Both the position numbers and the translations under genes were made by a program. Positions 1 through 12,253 of a DNA stretch of 64,000 nucleotides are shown in pieces. A model generated the notes under the pieces. The model ran no database searches and was not told the origin of the DNA. It worked only from the letters and a program-made list of their open reading frames with translations. The number at the start of each line of letters is the position of its first letter. Position 1 is the stretch's first letter. This stretch comes from Onthophagus taurus (lineage: Eukaryota > Arthropoda > Insecta > Coleoptera > Scarabaeidae), in NCBI RefSeq assembly GCF_036711975.1, contig NC_091968.1:26025001-26089000 (forward strand), read 5' to 3'.

Positions 1-435
1 TTTAAGTTTTTTATGAAAACGACAAAGTTTTTTAAAAAATAATAAGAGTAAGAAAAGTTTTAGAATTAAATTCTACATGAAATGAAGTAGTAATTTATTA
101 AATCCGCCAAAAGGTTAAGAAAATCTGTCAAAATTTATGGTACCATCACCCTTAATCAACCCTTTGAAATGCCTCAATTGAGTTCAATTTGCTACCAATT
201 AATATCCTTGGTACACTCATAACGTATACCAAATTTGGTTGTTCTAGCTTAATTTATTACGAAGATATTGAACTTTTTAAAGATTTAAGAACCAACTTTG
301 AAGTCCTATAACTCTTCAGGTGTACAACTTAGTACAGAGGTAAGTTACTTTAAATCATCTTAATTTATTGTCGTCTACATGTCCCTGCTCTGTGTCGGTT
401 CTTAAGTGAATCACCCTGTATAAACATATTAATAA

Positions 436-1637
436 TATACAGGTGTATCTGAATGACATGCCCAAACTTCAGGGGGTGATTCTTTAGGCAATTTTAAGGG
501 TACTTTGATATATAAACCATGGGCGATTTGGGCTCCCCTAAGGAGCTACACCCCTCCAAAAATGGCGGAAAATTTTGGTTTAATTTTTTTTTCTCAAAAA
601 CCATAAACGCTAGGACAACGAAATTTGGGGAATATATTTAACTGGTAGTAGGGCACGTTTTCACCCTATTTGTACTTTCAACCTATCCTTCTAAACTACT
701 AAACGTAACCACCCCCTTTACATTTTTGCTAAAATTTTTTTATGCAGAGGGTAAATACATTAAAAAAAAATTACATAGGTAGATGAAAGTATCCTAAAAC
801 TTTTTTGTCTCTCGAAAATTTTTCCAAAAACGACTAATTTTTGAGAAAAAAAATATTAATGCAAACACTGCCCGTTAAACAACGAGGTTGTTGATCAAAA
901 GTTGGAATCAATTTTTATTGAAAAAATCTTAGTAGGCTTTGTAATCTTTGTCAGAAATATTTTTGACGTTTAAATGTCAGTGTTTTTCTTACTATTATCA
1001 TTGTTTTTCAAATAAAGTTCTATCGCAATTACGCTCGTTCACTCGACGTTTCACAATTTTAAATAAAACAATAATAATAGTAAGAAAACCACTGATATTT
1101 AAACGTCAAAAATATTTCTGACAAAGATTGCAAAGCTTACTAAGATTTTTTCATTAAAAATTCATTCCAACTTTCGATTAGCAACCCTACAGCTTAACAG
1201 TTAGTGTTTGCTTAATTAATTTTTTTCTCAGAAACTATTAACTTTTCGAAGAACATCAGAGAGGCAAAAAAGTTTTAGAATATTTTCATCTATTTAAATA
1301 AAATATTTCCAATGTATTTATCACCGTCATAAGAAAAATCTAGACAAAAATTGAACGGGGGTGGTTATGTTTAGTAACTTAGAAAAGTAGGTTGAAAGTA
1401 CAAATAGGGTCAAAACGTGCCCTATTATGAGTTAAACATATTCCCCAAATTTCATTTTCCTAGCATTTATGGTTTTTGAGAAAAAAAAGTGAAACCAAAA
1501 TTTTCCGCCATTTTTGGAGGGGTGTAGCTCCGTATGGGAGCCGAACTCGCCCATGGTTCATATATCAAAGTACCCTTAAAATTCACTAAAGAATCACCCT
1601 TGAAGTTTGTTGCAGTCATTCAGATAGACCCTGTATA
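436..1637. repeat. Palindromic foldback/MITE-like element, ~1.2 kb
   Basis: The two halves are inverted copies of each other. The left half runs inward from tatacaggtgtatctgaatg at 436; the right half ends with the near-complement closing in ccctgtata at 1637. Matching landmarks include 'gtgattctttag' with 'ctaaagaatcac', 'atggcggaaaattttgg' with 'ccaaaattttccgccat', and the inner arm around 935-990 with 1090-1150. The arms are several hundred bases long with a short centre near 1010-1080. No coding frame is present. It lies in the intron after TTC7 exon 2. The end motif resembles the ends of the two palindromic elements at 62.2-63.9 kb, so these may be one superfamily of non-autonomous elements. 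Confidence 0.75.
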
Positions 1638-2576
1638 TAGAAGCAGTTGTAAACATTAAAACTTGAAGCCAACGCAACACGCGGTTTGTTTACTAACAAC
1701 CTTTGTCGAAACCAGTTGAAACAATGAACGTGCACAGATCAGACCATCGGCCGATTATCGCCGAACACTCCCGAATATTATTTTAGCCCCTAGAATAAGA
1801 CATACACTAAAATAACGAGTCCTATTTGCGAATCAATAAATCTTCAAAGTCGTTCTTCTTTCGATTCGTTTTTCTTCATTTTTATTTATATATATTTATA
1901 CGTTTAGTATACCACTACTTTTAGTTAGAAATAGAACTTATTAATCAAAATAGTACATACTTGTATCGTTTACCAAGTATGTATATTGTTTCTAGGTCTT
2001 CTGATTAATTTAAAAGATTACAAGATTATATTTATTGTGTTTAATACTTCAAAATCTTATTAAAACTTGACAAAGATATAGAAAAAAAATCATTCTACAA
2101 TTTATAAAATTATTACGGCAATAATTTTTCAATTGGTAGTTAGTTTAACAATTGATTTGTGATTGTAATTTTATATATGAAATTAGAATGCTCTTTGGAT
2201 ACGCCACTGGATAAAGTCTGTCCAATTTCATCTAATTCGTACACGCCATTGTTGCTAGGACCAAGGTCTATTTTGTTTGCAAACAAATGCTCTTGCGTTG
2301 GCTTCAAACCGGTATACGGGCGAACATAGGCAATGCGGCTGCTATGTATACAATTTCTTTGGTAAATAATGATAAATACATAAATATATGGGAATTGTGT
2401 GAATGTAAATAAATGTTATGTTAAAAATATGACAATATTCATCTGAAAGCTGCAAAACATTATCTAGTTTAATTTGGTGTTAAAAATAAGTAACTAATTA
2501 GTATGTATTTACTAGGTGTTATACAATTGTGCTAAGCATAATATAGAAATTTAAAAAAAATTATTTAATTATTTAC
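1638..2576. other. TTC7 intronic sequence, no recognised gene
   Basis: This follows the donor of TTC7 exon 2 in the minus-strand direction. It is mostly AT-rich. The minus strand stays open from about 2360 to 2160 in one frame (roughly 65 codons, including NKIDLGPSNNG). I recognise no family in it. In the frame set by TTC7 exon 2, the likely acceptor near 2339 meets a stop after about 11 codons, so I do not call it a TTC7 exon. A 15-base word, gcgttggcttcaa plus flanks, recurs inverted at 1660 and 2295. Confidence 0.4.
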
Positions 2577-3229
2577 CTCCACTTGTTAATGCAGAAGTTT
2601 GTTGTTTTTCTAATTCTTGCATATATAACAACCCCAAATCTGAAGCAATATCAAAACAATGACTTATTTCATCGTCTTGTTCAGCTTGTTTAAATTTCGA
2701 TAAAGCAGTTTGATTTCTATTTAAACATAATCCTTTAATAGCAAAAGATTCAGCAACAATTTTTAAACTACGTAAAGGAAGCTTTTTTTCTGATAATGAA
2801 TTTAATTCTGCTAATTTATAACTGTTTAAACTCTGTTCGTATTGTCCACAAGCGAAATAAAGTTTTCCAAGTAATAAGTGTGCATCTAAAGCGACCCCCG
2901 CTTTCTTTCCTTTCTCATCAGAAGCAATTTGTAAATTTCTTCTTGCTTCCATAAGGTTTAATTTCGCCTTGTTTACGTTTGTTTCGATTGGGGCCCATTC
3001 TTCTAAATAACTTTCTAAACGACCCTCACCAATTAAAAATTGTGATAAATATTCTAAAAATATTGTTCGTTATTCGGGGAAAAATAATTGAGGTTATGTT
3101 ACCATATTCGGGGGATTTTTCTCTGAGCTGTTCAGCTAATTCTATTACTTTCGACCAATTTGATTCTTCCCTATTCTTTTCGATTTCCGCTTCTATACGT
3201 AAAGTTACAACTTTAGCACGTCCGGTCAT
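2577..3229 (-). CDS. TTC7: TTC7 homologue, N-terminal two exons (partial)
   Basis: TTC7 is a TPR scaffold that, with EFR3 and FAM126/hyccin, holds PI4KIIIalpha at the plasma membrane. Coding exons read on the minus strand are 3229-3103 and 3053-2577, split by a 49-base intron (gtaac...tttttag). Splicing joins the start (MTGRAKVVTLRIEAEIEKNR) through EYEYLSQF and GEGRLESYLEEW into MEARRNLQ. It ends in the TPR-like stretch LLLGKLYFACGQYEQSL, AESFAIKGLCLNR and YMQELEKQQ, about 201 residues in all. Human TTC7A/B have the same layout: an N-terminal E-rich helix, then LGKLHYVEGxYxxA, SEAFVIKGLxLER and FLQELEK. Exon 2 ends at a gtaaat donor in phase 1. The remaining exons must lie left of the window. 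The ATG at 3227-3229 is the first in frame and matches the family N terminus. Confidence 0.8.
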
Positions 3230-3271
3230 ATTTTTTTAATAATTAGTAATTATTTTTATTAACCATGAAAT

Positions 3272-3661
3272 GAACATAACCTCCAACTACTGCGAAACGT
3301 CAAATTGACATCTCGAATTTATTGATTTTACTTTTTAAAAAGAAGTTTTCCTTGAACTTTATTGTAATTTTGTTGTTATTTGATTTATTCAGATTTTTAA
3401 ATTTAGTTATGACGTGATGCATTAAAATTTAAAAAAAAACCTTAAAAATAATCATTGTATTTACATATTGAGATTTCTCGATCGACGTCATCGGTATAAT
3501 GGGTTGCATAAACATTTCTTTTTATTTGTACAGATTGTTGCTGTTTTACCAGTTGAACGAGTTAAAAAAGTGCTGAGAGTTGAGATTCGAGCAAGTAAAG
3601 GTCAAAGTAATGCTTAAAAGTTATTATGTAGCTTATTTCGTGGTTTTCTCGAATTTAAGTA
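3272..3661. repeat. Direct repeat copy 1 (includes the TTC7 5' flank)
   Basis: It begins 'gaacataacctccaactac' about 40 bases upstream of the TTC7 ATG and runs to 'ttctcgaatttaagta'. It is nearly identical to 3969-4381, with small indels such as an extra block near 4235-4275 in the second copy. The shared features include a cgtcatcggtataatgggt block and a 'gctgagagttgagattcgag' block. The duplicated segment probably covers the TTC7 promoter and 5' flank. Confidence 0.8.
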
Positions 3662-3962
3662 TTTATATTTATCTTCAATATTAATGAAGTTACAGTCAAC
3701 TTCCGGTTAAGAATGTCAACGCCAATTTTAACATATTTGTAATCGTCGTGAAAAATCCTTTAAAATGAGTACAAACACGACATATTTATCTTCAATATTA
3801 ATGAAGTTATGGTCAACTTCCGGTTAAGAATGTCAACGACGTTTCAAACCGGAAGTGATTGTATCTCCATTAATATCAAAGTTAAATATGTCGAGTTTGG
3901 ACTCATTTTAAATGATTTTTTATGAAGTTGACAAATATGTCAAAATTAATAGTTGAAAATTC
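3662..3962. repeat. Inverted-repeat (foldback) element between the two direct repeats
   Basis: The word cttcaatattaatgaagtta occurs at about 3671 and again near 3787. The segment 3725-3795 (attttaacatatttg, aaaatgagtacaaac, cgacatatt) is repeated in inverse orientation at 3880-3955 (aaatatgtcg, gtttggactcattttaaa, caaatatgtcaaaat). 'cttccggttaag' and 'ccggaagtgattg' are the inverted inner arms. No coding potential. Confidence 0.65.
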
Positions 3963-3968
3963 GAACTT

Positions 3969-4381
3969 GAACATAACCTTCAACTACTGCGAAACGTCAA
4001 ATTGATATCTCGAATTTATTGATTTTACTTTTTAAAAAGAAGTTTTGCACTTTATTATAATTTTGTTGTTATTTGGTTTATTAAGATTTTTAAATTTAGA
4101 TATGATGCATTAATATTTAAAAAAAAAACCTTAAAAATAATCACTATTTACATAATGAGATTTCTCGATTGACGTCATCGGTATAATGGGTTGCATAAAC
4201 ATTTCTTTTTTTATTTGTACAGATTGTTGCTGTTTAACCAGTTTTACCATACTCTATTATCTCTGTAGCAGTTGAATGAGTTAAGAAGATGCTGAGAGTT
4301 GAGATTCGAGCAAGCAAAGGTCAAAGTAATGCTTAAAAGTTATTATGTAGCTTATTTCATAGTTTTCTCGAATTTAAGTAG
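3969..4381. repeat. Direct repeat copy 2
   Basis: Second copy of the segment at 3272-3661; see that entry. It is not next to a gene start, so it looks like a duplicated promoter flank without its gene. Confidence 0.8.
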
Positions 4382-6049
4382 TGTTTTTAGTGTGTTTAAG
4401 TAACGTAACCTCAAAATATTTTTAAATATCGTGAAGTGAACCAATAAAAAGAATTGTTTATGGATTAAAACAACGTGGTAGTTTCTAAATAAGGTAATAA
4501 GAATTGTTTTTTAACAATTTATTAAAAAGAAATGACCAAAAATGAAAACTTTCCCCATTTTGATAGAACACTTTCTTGGAAATTTTCGTCGTCATCATCT
4601 CAACAAAAACCCGTTTTATTAACCAAATTAACATCTTTGTTATTCTCTTTTATTTGTGACCTCTAAAAGACACTGATAACTTTACAATGGCGTTAAAATT
4701 CGATACATTTATGTAAACATATGTAAAAAAATATTTACGCCTTACTATAAATACTCTTTGATAGCAGTTTTCCTGTTGCGATAGCAAAAATTAAACGCAA
4801 CAATATATTTGATTTAATTGTTGCGTTTTTAAACAGATAATTTAATCCGTTTCTTTAAGGTTAGATTTTTTAAAAACGTCATTTTGACGTTTAATTCTAT
4901 TTTTGAGGTTAAAATTGAATAAACATTAAAAATACTTACTTTTCGCCAAGGAATTCGGTTCTTGGAAGCACAAATAAATGTTTTATGTAAAAACAAGGTT
5001 GGGTTTTATCTTTATCTTATCAATAATTGATAAATTCTTGATATAAAACAGAATTAAAATGGAAAACATTTGAGGGTTTAATTCGAAGAATTTTGGAAAA
5101 ACCCAAAGGTGTTTATGCTTCGAATTCCTAACGGTTTTATGCTAAAAACTTATTTTAGAAACCGATACACGTTGAATTGACTGCGTGATCGGAAATTTTA
5201 AATATTTATACAAAGTATTATTTGAAATGACATTTAATGAAAACAGTGTTACCATATCTGTTAATTTTTAAAACGAAAATATCACTTAACATAAGTTTAC
5301 TATTTTTTTGTATAATTTAAAACCGAATTGTTTTTAGTTCTAGGTCTAGTGTTAGTTCTAGTTTTGTTTCAATACAAGTATACAACGCTGTATAACATCT
5401 AAAACTAGACCTAACACAAGACACACAACTTATCATGTATCATTTTGAAGCAAATACTTTAAGCTTTAATTTGAATTAGTAGATGATTCTTTTAACATAA
5501 CACAAAACAATTAATCTTCATTTAGACGAAAGTTTAAATTTTACATTTAAATGTTATTTTTGACATTTTGCTCACCCCCATCTAGCGTCAATTTTTTAAT
5601 TTTCTTCTAAAAAAACTTCGATTCAATAAATTATATTGATTGAAAATAAAAGGAAAGGAAATTAATCTTTGTTTAGGAGAAAATTTCAAATTTTTACATT
5701 TAATTTTATTTAAATCTTAAAAAAAAAAAGTCCTTTTTTACACTAACGCCATCTAGCGTTAATCACCTACGTTAAATCATATTTGACATATTTTAAAACC
5801 GTCGATTTACTTCTTGTTAATATTATCGAGTTTTATTAAAAAAATAAGTTCAAATGAACCAAAAAAAAATTAAAATACGTTTTTGGACTCCCAAAGTATG
5901 TGTTTAAAGTGAGTAAAATGAGTAAAACCTTTATTTTTATATCCGAGAGATAATTTTTGATAAGAAAGTTACTCATTCGTGATAAACACACCTAACTAAC
6001 AACATTATTAATTTTAATCATATTAATTCATATTTATCGTTATGTTTTA
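4382..6049. other. Intergenic region upstream of Toll
   Basis: AT-rich with no credible open frame. At 5330-5425 is the palindromic core (ctaggtctagtgttagttct ... aaaactagacctaacac) of the MITE family described at 17450-17640. At about 5570-5590 and 5745-5765 are ccatctagcg words that head repeats related to those at 54.6-56 kb. A palindromic cgtcattttgacg lies near 4878. The segment ends in a splice-acceptor-like tract (tatgttttag at 6041-6050), consistent with a 5' UTR intron of Toll. Confidence 0.5.
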
Positions 6050-6067
6050 GTGATATACAATAAGAAC

Positions 6068-9000
6068 ATGTTATCGTCCAAGTTTTTCATGTTAATATTG
6101 TTCTTAAAACTTGCATCTGGTGTAGAAGAAGCAAAAAATTCTTGTGATAAATGTTACTGTGGAAATTGGAACGAATTAAACGTAGAAAAGAAGATTATAT
6201 GTCCAGATTACTACGATCCCTTGGTTGAAATCAGTTATAAGCCGCCCGAAAAGCTGCGAATACAATGCTACAATAATTTAACAAACATCGATGAGCTTGA
6301 GTTTAATTTTGGTGAAGTTTCTTACGTTGAAATTGAAGACTGTCTATTAAAGAATCGTTTAAACATTTTTGAGAAATGGAATTTAACGAATGTGAAAAAT
6401 TTAATGATGAAAAGAACTTATTATGTGAACTCAAACAATGTGCTTCGTAAGGATTTATTTGAAAAGACCAAAAAAGAAACGTTTGAAAACATTTATATAC
6501 ACTCTTGTGAATACGAAGCGATCGAAGAAGATGTTTTTGATGGATTTATCAACTTAATAACAATAAAAATAGAATTTAATTTTTTAAGAGAAGTTTTAAA
6601 TATTTTTAAATACTCACCAAAGATAGAGAAGGTTTCGTTTCAAAGCAATCAAATTGATTCAATTCCAAACGGAATAAACGCCCCAAATTTAATTACTTTG
6701 CATTTAAACAATAACAAATTAAAAAATTTAAGCGAAAATTTCTTTTTAAATAGTCCAAATATAAGTTTATTGGAATTAAGTGCCAATCCCATTGGATATT
6801 TACCGGATAATCTTTTATTTAATCTAAAAAATTTAAAACGTATTAGCATTGGATTTGAAGGCGATGATATAAAATTAAATAATTTATTCCAAGAGAATCA
6901 GAAACTACTTACTGTCAAATTTCGTGGAGGAAATATCACTTTATCATCGAATTTATTTAAAAACTTAAATAACTTGGAAAGCCTTTTTATATACAATTCG
7001 AAATTAAAAGAATTACCAAAAGATTTATTTAAAAACACAACCAACATTAATTCAATCACAATTAGAGAAGCCGGTTTAACAACACTCCCAAATGGAATAT
7101 TCTCCGATTTAAATCGTTTAAAATCGCTTGATCTATCTTCAAATAAGCTCACCGAGTGGAAATACGAATATTACGCGAGAAAATTACCAAAATTGGAAAC
7201 ATTAAACTTGGATAACAACGAATTGAAAATAATTGGACAATCCTCTTTTATGAATTTGCCCGAATTACAAACACTTCAAATGAATTCTAATAAAATAACG
7301 AGTTTGTTACGCGAAGCTTTTGATATCAACAATAAATTAGTAAAATTAGAACTTAACAACAACAATTTATCGGAAGATGAAGATAGTTTTAATTATTTAC
7401 GAAGTATGGAAACTTTAAAAATTAATAACAATAGTTTCAGCGAATTTCCTGATGTAAACAGTCATGTACAACTTAAAATGATGGAAATGAAGTATAATAA
7501 ACTTAGACGATTTGATGTAAGTAAATTTAATTATTTAAACATAACCTCAAATTGTAACATAACCTCAAATTGTGACATAACCTAAAATAGTGACATAACC
7601 TATAATAAATTCATCTTTATTTTCCTTTATAATTTAATTGAACCGCGTTATGCATCACTTGACTAAGTTAAATGAACAATGTTGAGAAAAATGAGTAATC
7701 GAATAATCGTCAAAATACGAATGTTTATGTAAATACAGAGGTATTTAATTAGATATATATGTATATAAATCCTTAAATACAGATACTTATTTACACTGTT
7801 TATTTATACATGATTTTGACACACAAATGTCATCATGTAAAGTTAAACGTCATTTTGACGTTTAAATTTACAACACATTTCCCTAAAATGGTACCAACCT
7901 AAATTTTTGGATATCTTTTGATGAATGTTGAATATTTCTTGTCGATTTTTTTAATAACTGTTTTTATTTATATATATCTCGCTACTTTTAGTATTTCAGT
8001 AACGTTCTTTACATTAAATTGACTGATCTTGGAGGTTTTTGCGATTTAGGTTTTTAACGATGTAGGAATTGTCAAATTGACGTTTAAAAGTCAAATATGT
8101 AATTGTGAATTTTATTATTTACTTTTATGTATTAAATCTATTAAGTCTGAAGACGCACGGCTAAACCCGATACTTTCTAGTTATAGGTCTAGAGGAAATG
8201 ATTCAAAAGAGGCGTTACTGATAAAAAAAAAGTGCGCAAAAGTGCAGTACTTACCGAAAAATCACTATAAAGTTGCGAATTGCCCGATTCGAAATCTCTT
8301 GTGTCTTATTAACTTAATAATTTTTATATGATATTGAAAATAGCATCTTTTATCTTCAATTTGTGATATAAATCGTTTCTTAACTTCTTTAAATAAAGTC
8401 AATGAAGTTTTCTTAAATTTTGACGTTTCGAACATAACCTAATTCCACTTAATTCCTTTTAAAGAACTTTTTTTACAAAATTTTTATCATTAACACGGCA
8501 ATTTTTATATCATACCTTAAAATATCGTCCGTCATCTTCAATTTGTGATATAAATCGTTTCTTAACTTCAATAAATAAACTCAATGAGATTTGTTATAAT
8601 TTTAACGTTTTCGAACGTATCCTAATTCAACTTAATTCCTTCTATACAAATTTTTATTATTAACTTAATAATTTTTATATGATATTGAAAATAGCATCTT
8701 TTATCTTCAATTTGTGATATAAATCGTTTCTTAACTCCTTTAAATAAAGTCAATGAAGTTTTCTTAAATTTTGACGTTTCGAACATAACCTAATTCCACT
8801 TAATTCCTTTTAAAGAACTTTTTTTACAAAATTATTATCATTACCACGGCAATTTTTATATCATACCTTAAAATATCGTCTGTCATCTTCAATTTGTGAT
8901 ATAAATCGTTTCTTAACTTCAATAAATAAACTCAATGAGATTTGTTATAATTTTAACGTTTTCGAACGTATCCTAATTCAACTTAATTCCTTCTATACAA

Positions 9001-12000
9001 ATTTTTATTATTAACTTAATAATTTTTGTATGATATTGAAAATAGCATCTTTTATCTTCAATTTGTGATATAAATCGTTTCTTAACTTCTTTAAATAAAG
9101 TCAATGAAGTTTTCTTAAATTTTGACGTTTCGAACATAACCTAATTCCACTTAATTCCTTTTAAAGAACTTTTTTTACAAAATTTTTATCATTAACACGG
9201 CAATTTTTATATCATACCTTAAAATATCGTCTGTCATGTTCAATTTGTGATATAAATCGCTTCTTAACTTCAATAAATAAACTCAATGAGATTTGTTATA
9301 ATTTTGACGTTTTCGAACGTATCCTAATTCAACTTAATTCCTTCTGTACAAATTTTTATTATTAACTTAATAATTTTTATATGATATTGAAAATAGCATC
9401 TTTTATCTGCAATTTGTGATATAAATCGTTTCTTAACTCCTTTAAATAAAGTCAATGAAGTTTTCTTAAATTTTGACGTTTCGAACATAACCTAATTCCA
9501 CTTAATTCCTTTTAAAGAACTTTTTTTACAAAAATTTTATCATTACCACGGCAATTTTTATATCATACCTTAAAATATCGTCTGTCATCTTCAATTTGTG
9601 ATATAAATCGTTTCTTAACTTCAATAAATAAACTCAATGAGATTTGTTATAATTTTAACGTTTTCGAACGTATCCTAATTCAACTTAATTCCTTCTATAC
9701 AAATTTTTATTATTAACTTAATAATTTTTGTATGATATTGAAAATAGCATCTTTTATCTGCAATTTGTGATATAAATCGTTTCTTACCTCCAATAAATTA
9801 ACTCAGCGAGTTTTTTTTTAATTTTGACGTTTACGAGCGTATCCTAATTCAACTTAATTCTTTTTAAAGTCTTTTCTGCAGAAATTTTTATTATAAACTC
9901 AACAATTTTTATATGATATTCAAAATAGCATCTTTTATCTTCAATTTGTAACATAAATCATTTCATAACTCCAATAAATAATGTCAATGAGGTTTTTTTA
10001 AATTCTGACGTTTTCGAACGTATCCTAATTTAACTTAATTCCTTTCAAAGAACTTTTTTTACAAATTTTTATCATTAACATGGCAATTTTTATATCATAC
10101 CTTAAAATATCGTCTTTTATCTTCAATTTGTGATATAAATAGTTTCTTAATTCCAATAAATTTACTCAACGAGATTTTTTTTAATTTTGATGTTTTCGAA
10201 CGTAACCTAATTCTAACACTTTTTAAATTTGACACAATATGTAACATAGTGATATCTTATGCTAAGTGTCGTATTTAAGTCGCTTCTTAGACGTATGATG
10301 CAAATCGGACTTGAAATCGTATAACTTTATCCTTTAAAACAAATAGTATTTTAGGTCTTTCGGTATTCCGCATTTTTTCTAAGAGAAGTTACACGATAAA
10401 ATGTCGCTTAGTCAAGTGATGTATAACGCGGTCCAATTTATTATTAACTTATTAATTATTATTCTTAAATTTTCAGCTTTTATCAATATTGGCACTACGA
10501 AAAGTAGATTTAACCGGTAACTTAATAAATAGACTCGATAATTTCATAATTTTCAACATGTCTACGTTAAATTACCCAAGATCTTACGAACGTGAATTAG
10601 TTTTAAATAAAAACCCGATTTGGTGCGATTGCAGCGTTTATAGTCTAATACAATGGATCAATAACGATAATCCTAAATTTAATATGATCATTGATGACTT
10701 AAAATGTTCGTATCCACAGAGATTGTCTTCTCGATTTGTAAAAGATATTACCATCCACGATTTAAATTGTAATCTACGATCAAAGACGACTCCACAATAT
10801 AGTAATCGTTATGATTGCCCAGAAAATTGTACCTGCTTATTATATCCAAGTAATTCCACATTCAACATTGATTGTTCGAATTTGGGTCTTGAATCACAAC
10901 CAAATTTGGGGTTATTAACCAATAAAAACATCGAAGGAGTTAATTACACAAATTTTTCAGTGGATTTAAGTCGAAATAAAATCCGTACTTTTGATGAAAA
11001 TGAAGATTACGTGAATGTAACCCGTTTGGATTTATCAAGAAATAATTTGACGATTATTTCGTGGATTCCTAACGATTTAAAGGTTTGAAACTTTCTTGAG
11101 TTAATTAAAAAAATGATTTATTTAATATTTTAGGTTCTAAATTTGGAATCGAATAAATTGGAGAATTTTGATGATGACGTTTTGTTCCAATTAAAGAATA
11201 TTTTATCATTAAAGTCTTTGAATTTAAATGAAAACCCATGGAATTGCGACTGTTCGTTAAATAATTTAACTTTAGCTACTCGAACGAGTTTCCAAAATAT
11301 TGTAAGTCTCATTAAACATCTTATTAAACCAAGATAACCTCAATTTTTTTTTATTTTAGCTTAAAAATCCCGAAAATATTTTATGCAGCGATGGGCGATT
11401 ATTAATTCAATTAACCGAATCCGAATTATGTCCCCAAATCGACGTTTTCACGATAATCTTAATATCAATAGCAGCATTCTTTGTTATAACAACGACAATC
11501 CTAACCATACTTTATTTCAAACATGAAACAACCATAAAAATTTGGTTATATTCAAACAATATCCTTTTAAAATACGTTTCTGAGCAAGACGCTGATAAGC
11601 AAAAAAAATACGACGCATTCGTTTCTTATTCGCATAAAGATGAATCATTTATACTCGAACATCTCATTCCTGAGCTTGAAGGGGGTCCTCAACCATACAA
11701 ATTATGTTACCACGAACGCGATTGGGAAGTTGGCGAATTTATTAATCGACAAATAATCGATTCAGTTGCAAATTCACGTCGGACTATCATCGTGTTGTCC
11801 AAAAATTTCTTAGAAAGTTCTTGGGCTGCCGTTGAATTTCGTACGGCTCATACTCAAGCGATGAATGAAAAATTAAATCGATTAATTGTTATACTTTACG
11901 ATGACGTAACTCCCGATGATGTTAAAGACGAGGAATTAAAGACTTATTTAAAAACGACAACTTACATTAAATGGGGTGATCCGTGGTTTTGGAAAAAATT

Positions 12001-12253
12001 AAAATACGCTATGCCTCATTGCACACCACCAAGTAAAAAACGAAAAGAACAAGATGATAAAATGAAACAGAAAGTTGAAAATGTTATGATTGCGATTGAT
12101 GATAAGCTAGATTTAACGAACGGGGGCACAACGCCGAATACTCAAACGCCGCCGGCTTTATCTGTTGACCCTTTATTGCTAAAAAGTAATCCTTTACAGT
12201 TTAAAAGTGATAAAGTGGAGAAAAATCAAGTTTTATCTACTCATATTTGTTGA
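6068..12253 (+). CDS. Toll: Toll-family receptor (LRR ectodomain, TM, TIR)
   Basis: Insect Toll receptors sit in the plasma membrane, bind Spaetzle-type ligands and signal through MyD88-type TIR adaptors in immunity and development. Exons: 6068-7516, 10477-11082, 11134-11301 and 11360-12253, all joined in phase 0 with GT-AG ends, giving about 1038 residues. A hydrophobic signal peptide (FFMLILFLKLASG) starts the protein. Many LRRs follow (for example LETLNLDNNELKIIG). Exon 2 carries an LRR C-cap (NPIWCDCSVYSLIQW), then a Cys-rich N-cap (CPENCTCLLYPS) and more LRRs, the multi-cap layout typical of Toll. Exon 3 ends in a second C-cap (NPWNCDCSLNNL). Exon 4 has one TM helix (IILISIAAFFVITTTILTIL), then TIR box 1 (YDAFVSYS), box 2 (CYHERDWEVGE) and box 3 (WFWKKL), and a ~60-residue polar tail. 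The ATG at 6068 is preferred because the frame upstream has only GTG and abuts a likely 5' UTR acceptor at 6050. Confidence 0.92.
8143..8195. repeat. Fragment of the gacgcacggctaaacccga MITE family
   Basis: The terminal motif gaagacgcacggctaaaccc is followed by 'tttctagttataggtctag'. This matches the ends of the palindromic element at 17450-17640 and the fragment at 62041-62095. Only one end is present. It lies inside Toll intron 1. Confidence 0.6.
8295..10215. repeat. Intronic satellite in Toll: ~351-bp dimer of ~175-bp half-units
   Basis: The word atgatattgaaaatagcatc recurs near 8328, 8679, 9030, 9379 and 9732, a period of about 351. A sister word (cataccttaaaatatcgtc) alternates near 8511, 8863, 9214 and 9565. 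Each half carries caatttgtgatataaatcg and a tgacgtt...cgaac block. The array is therefore a higher-order repeat of two diverged ~175-bp monomers. The last copies (from about 9780) are more diverged, as is usual at array edges. It fills most of the 2960-bp first intron of the Toll gene. Confidence 0.88.

Noticed and set aside
2160..2360. Minus-strand open stretch with NKIDLGPSNNG as a third TTC7 exon
   Set aside because: It does not match the known TTC7 sequence after the ELEK region. In the phase left by exon 2, the likely acceptor leads to a stop after about 11 codons.
8077..8331. 84-codon plus-strand frame in Toll intron 1
   Set aside because: It overlaps a MITE fragment and the start of the intronic satellite; no family similarity.
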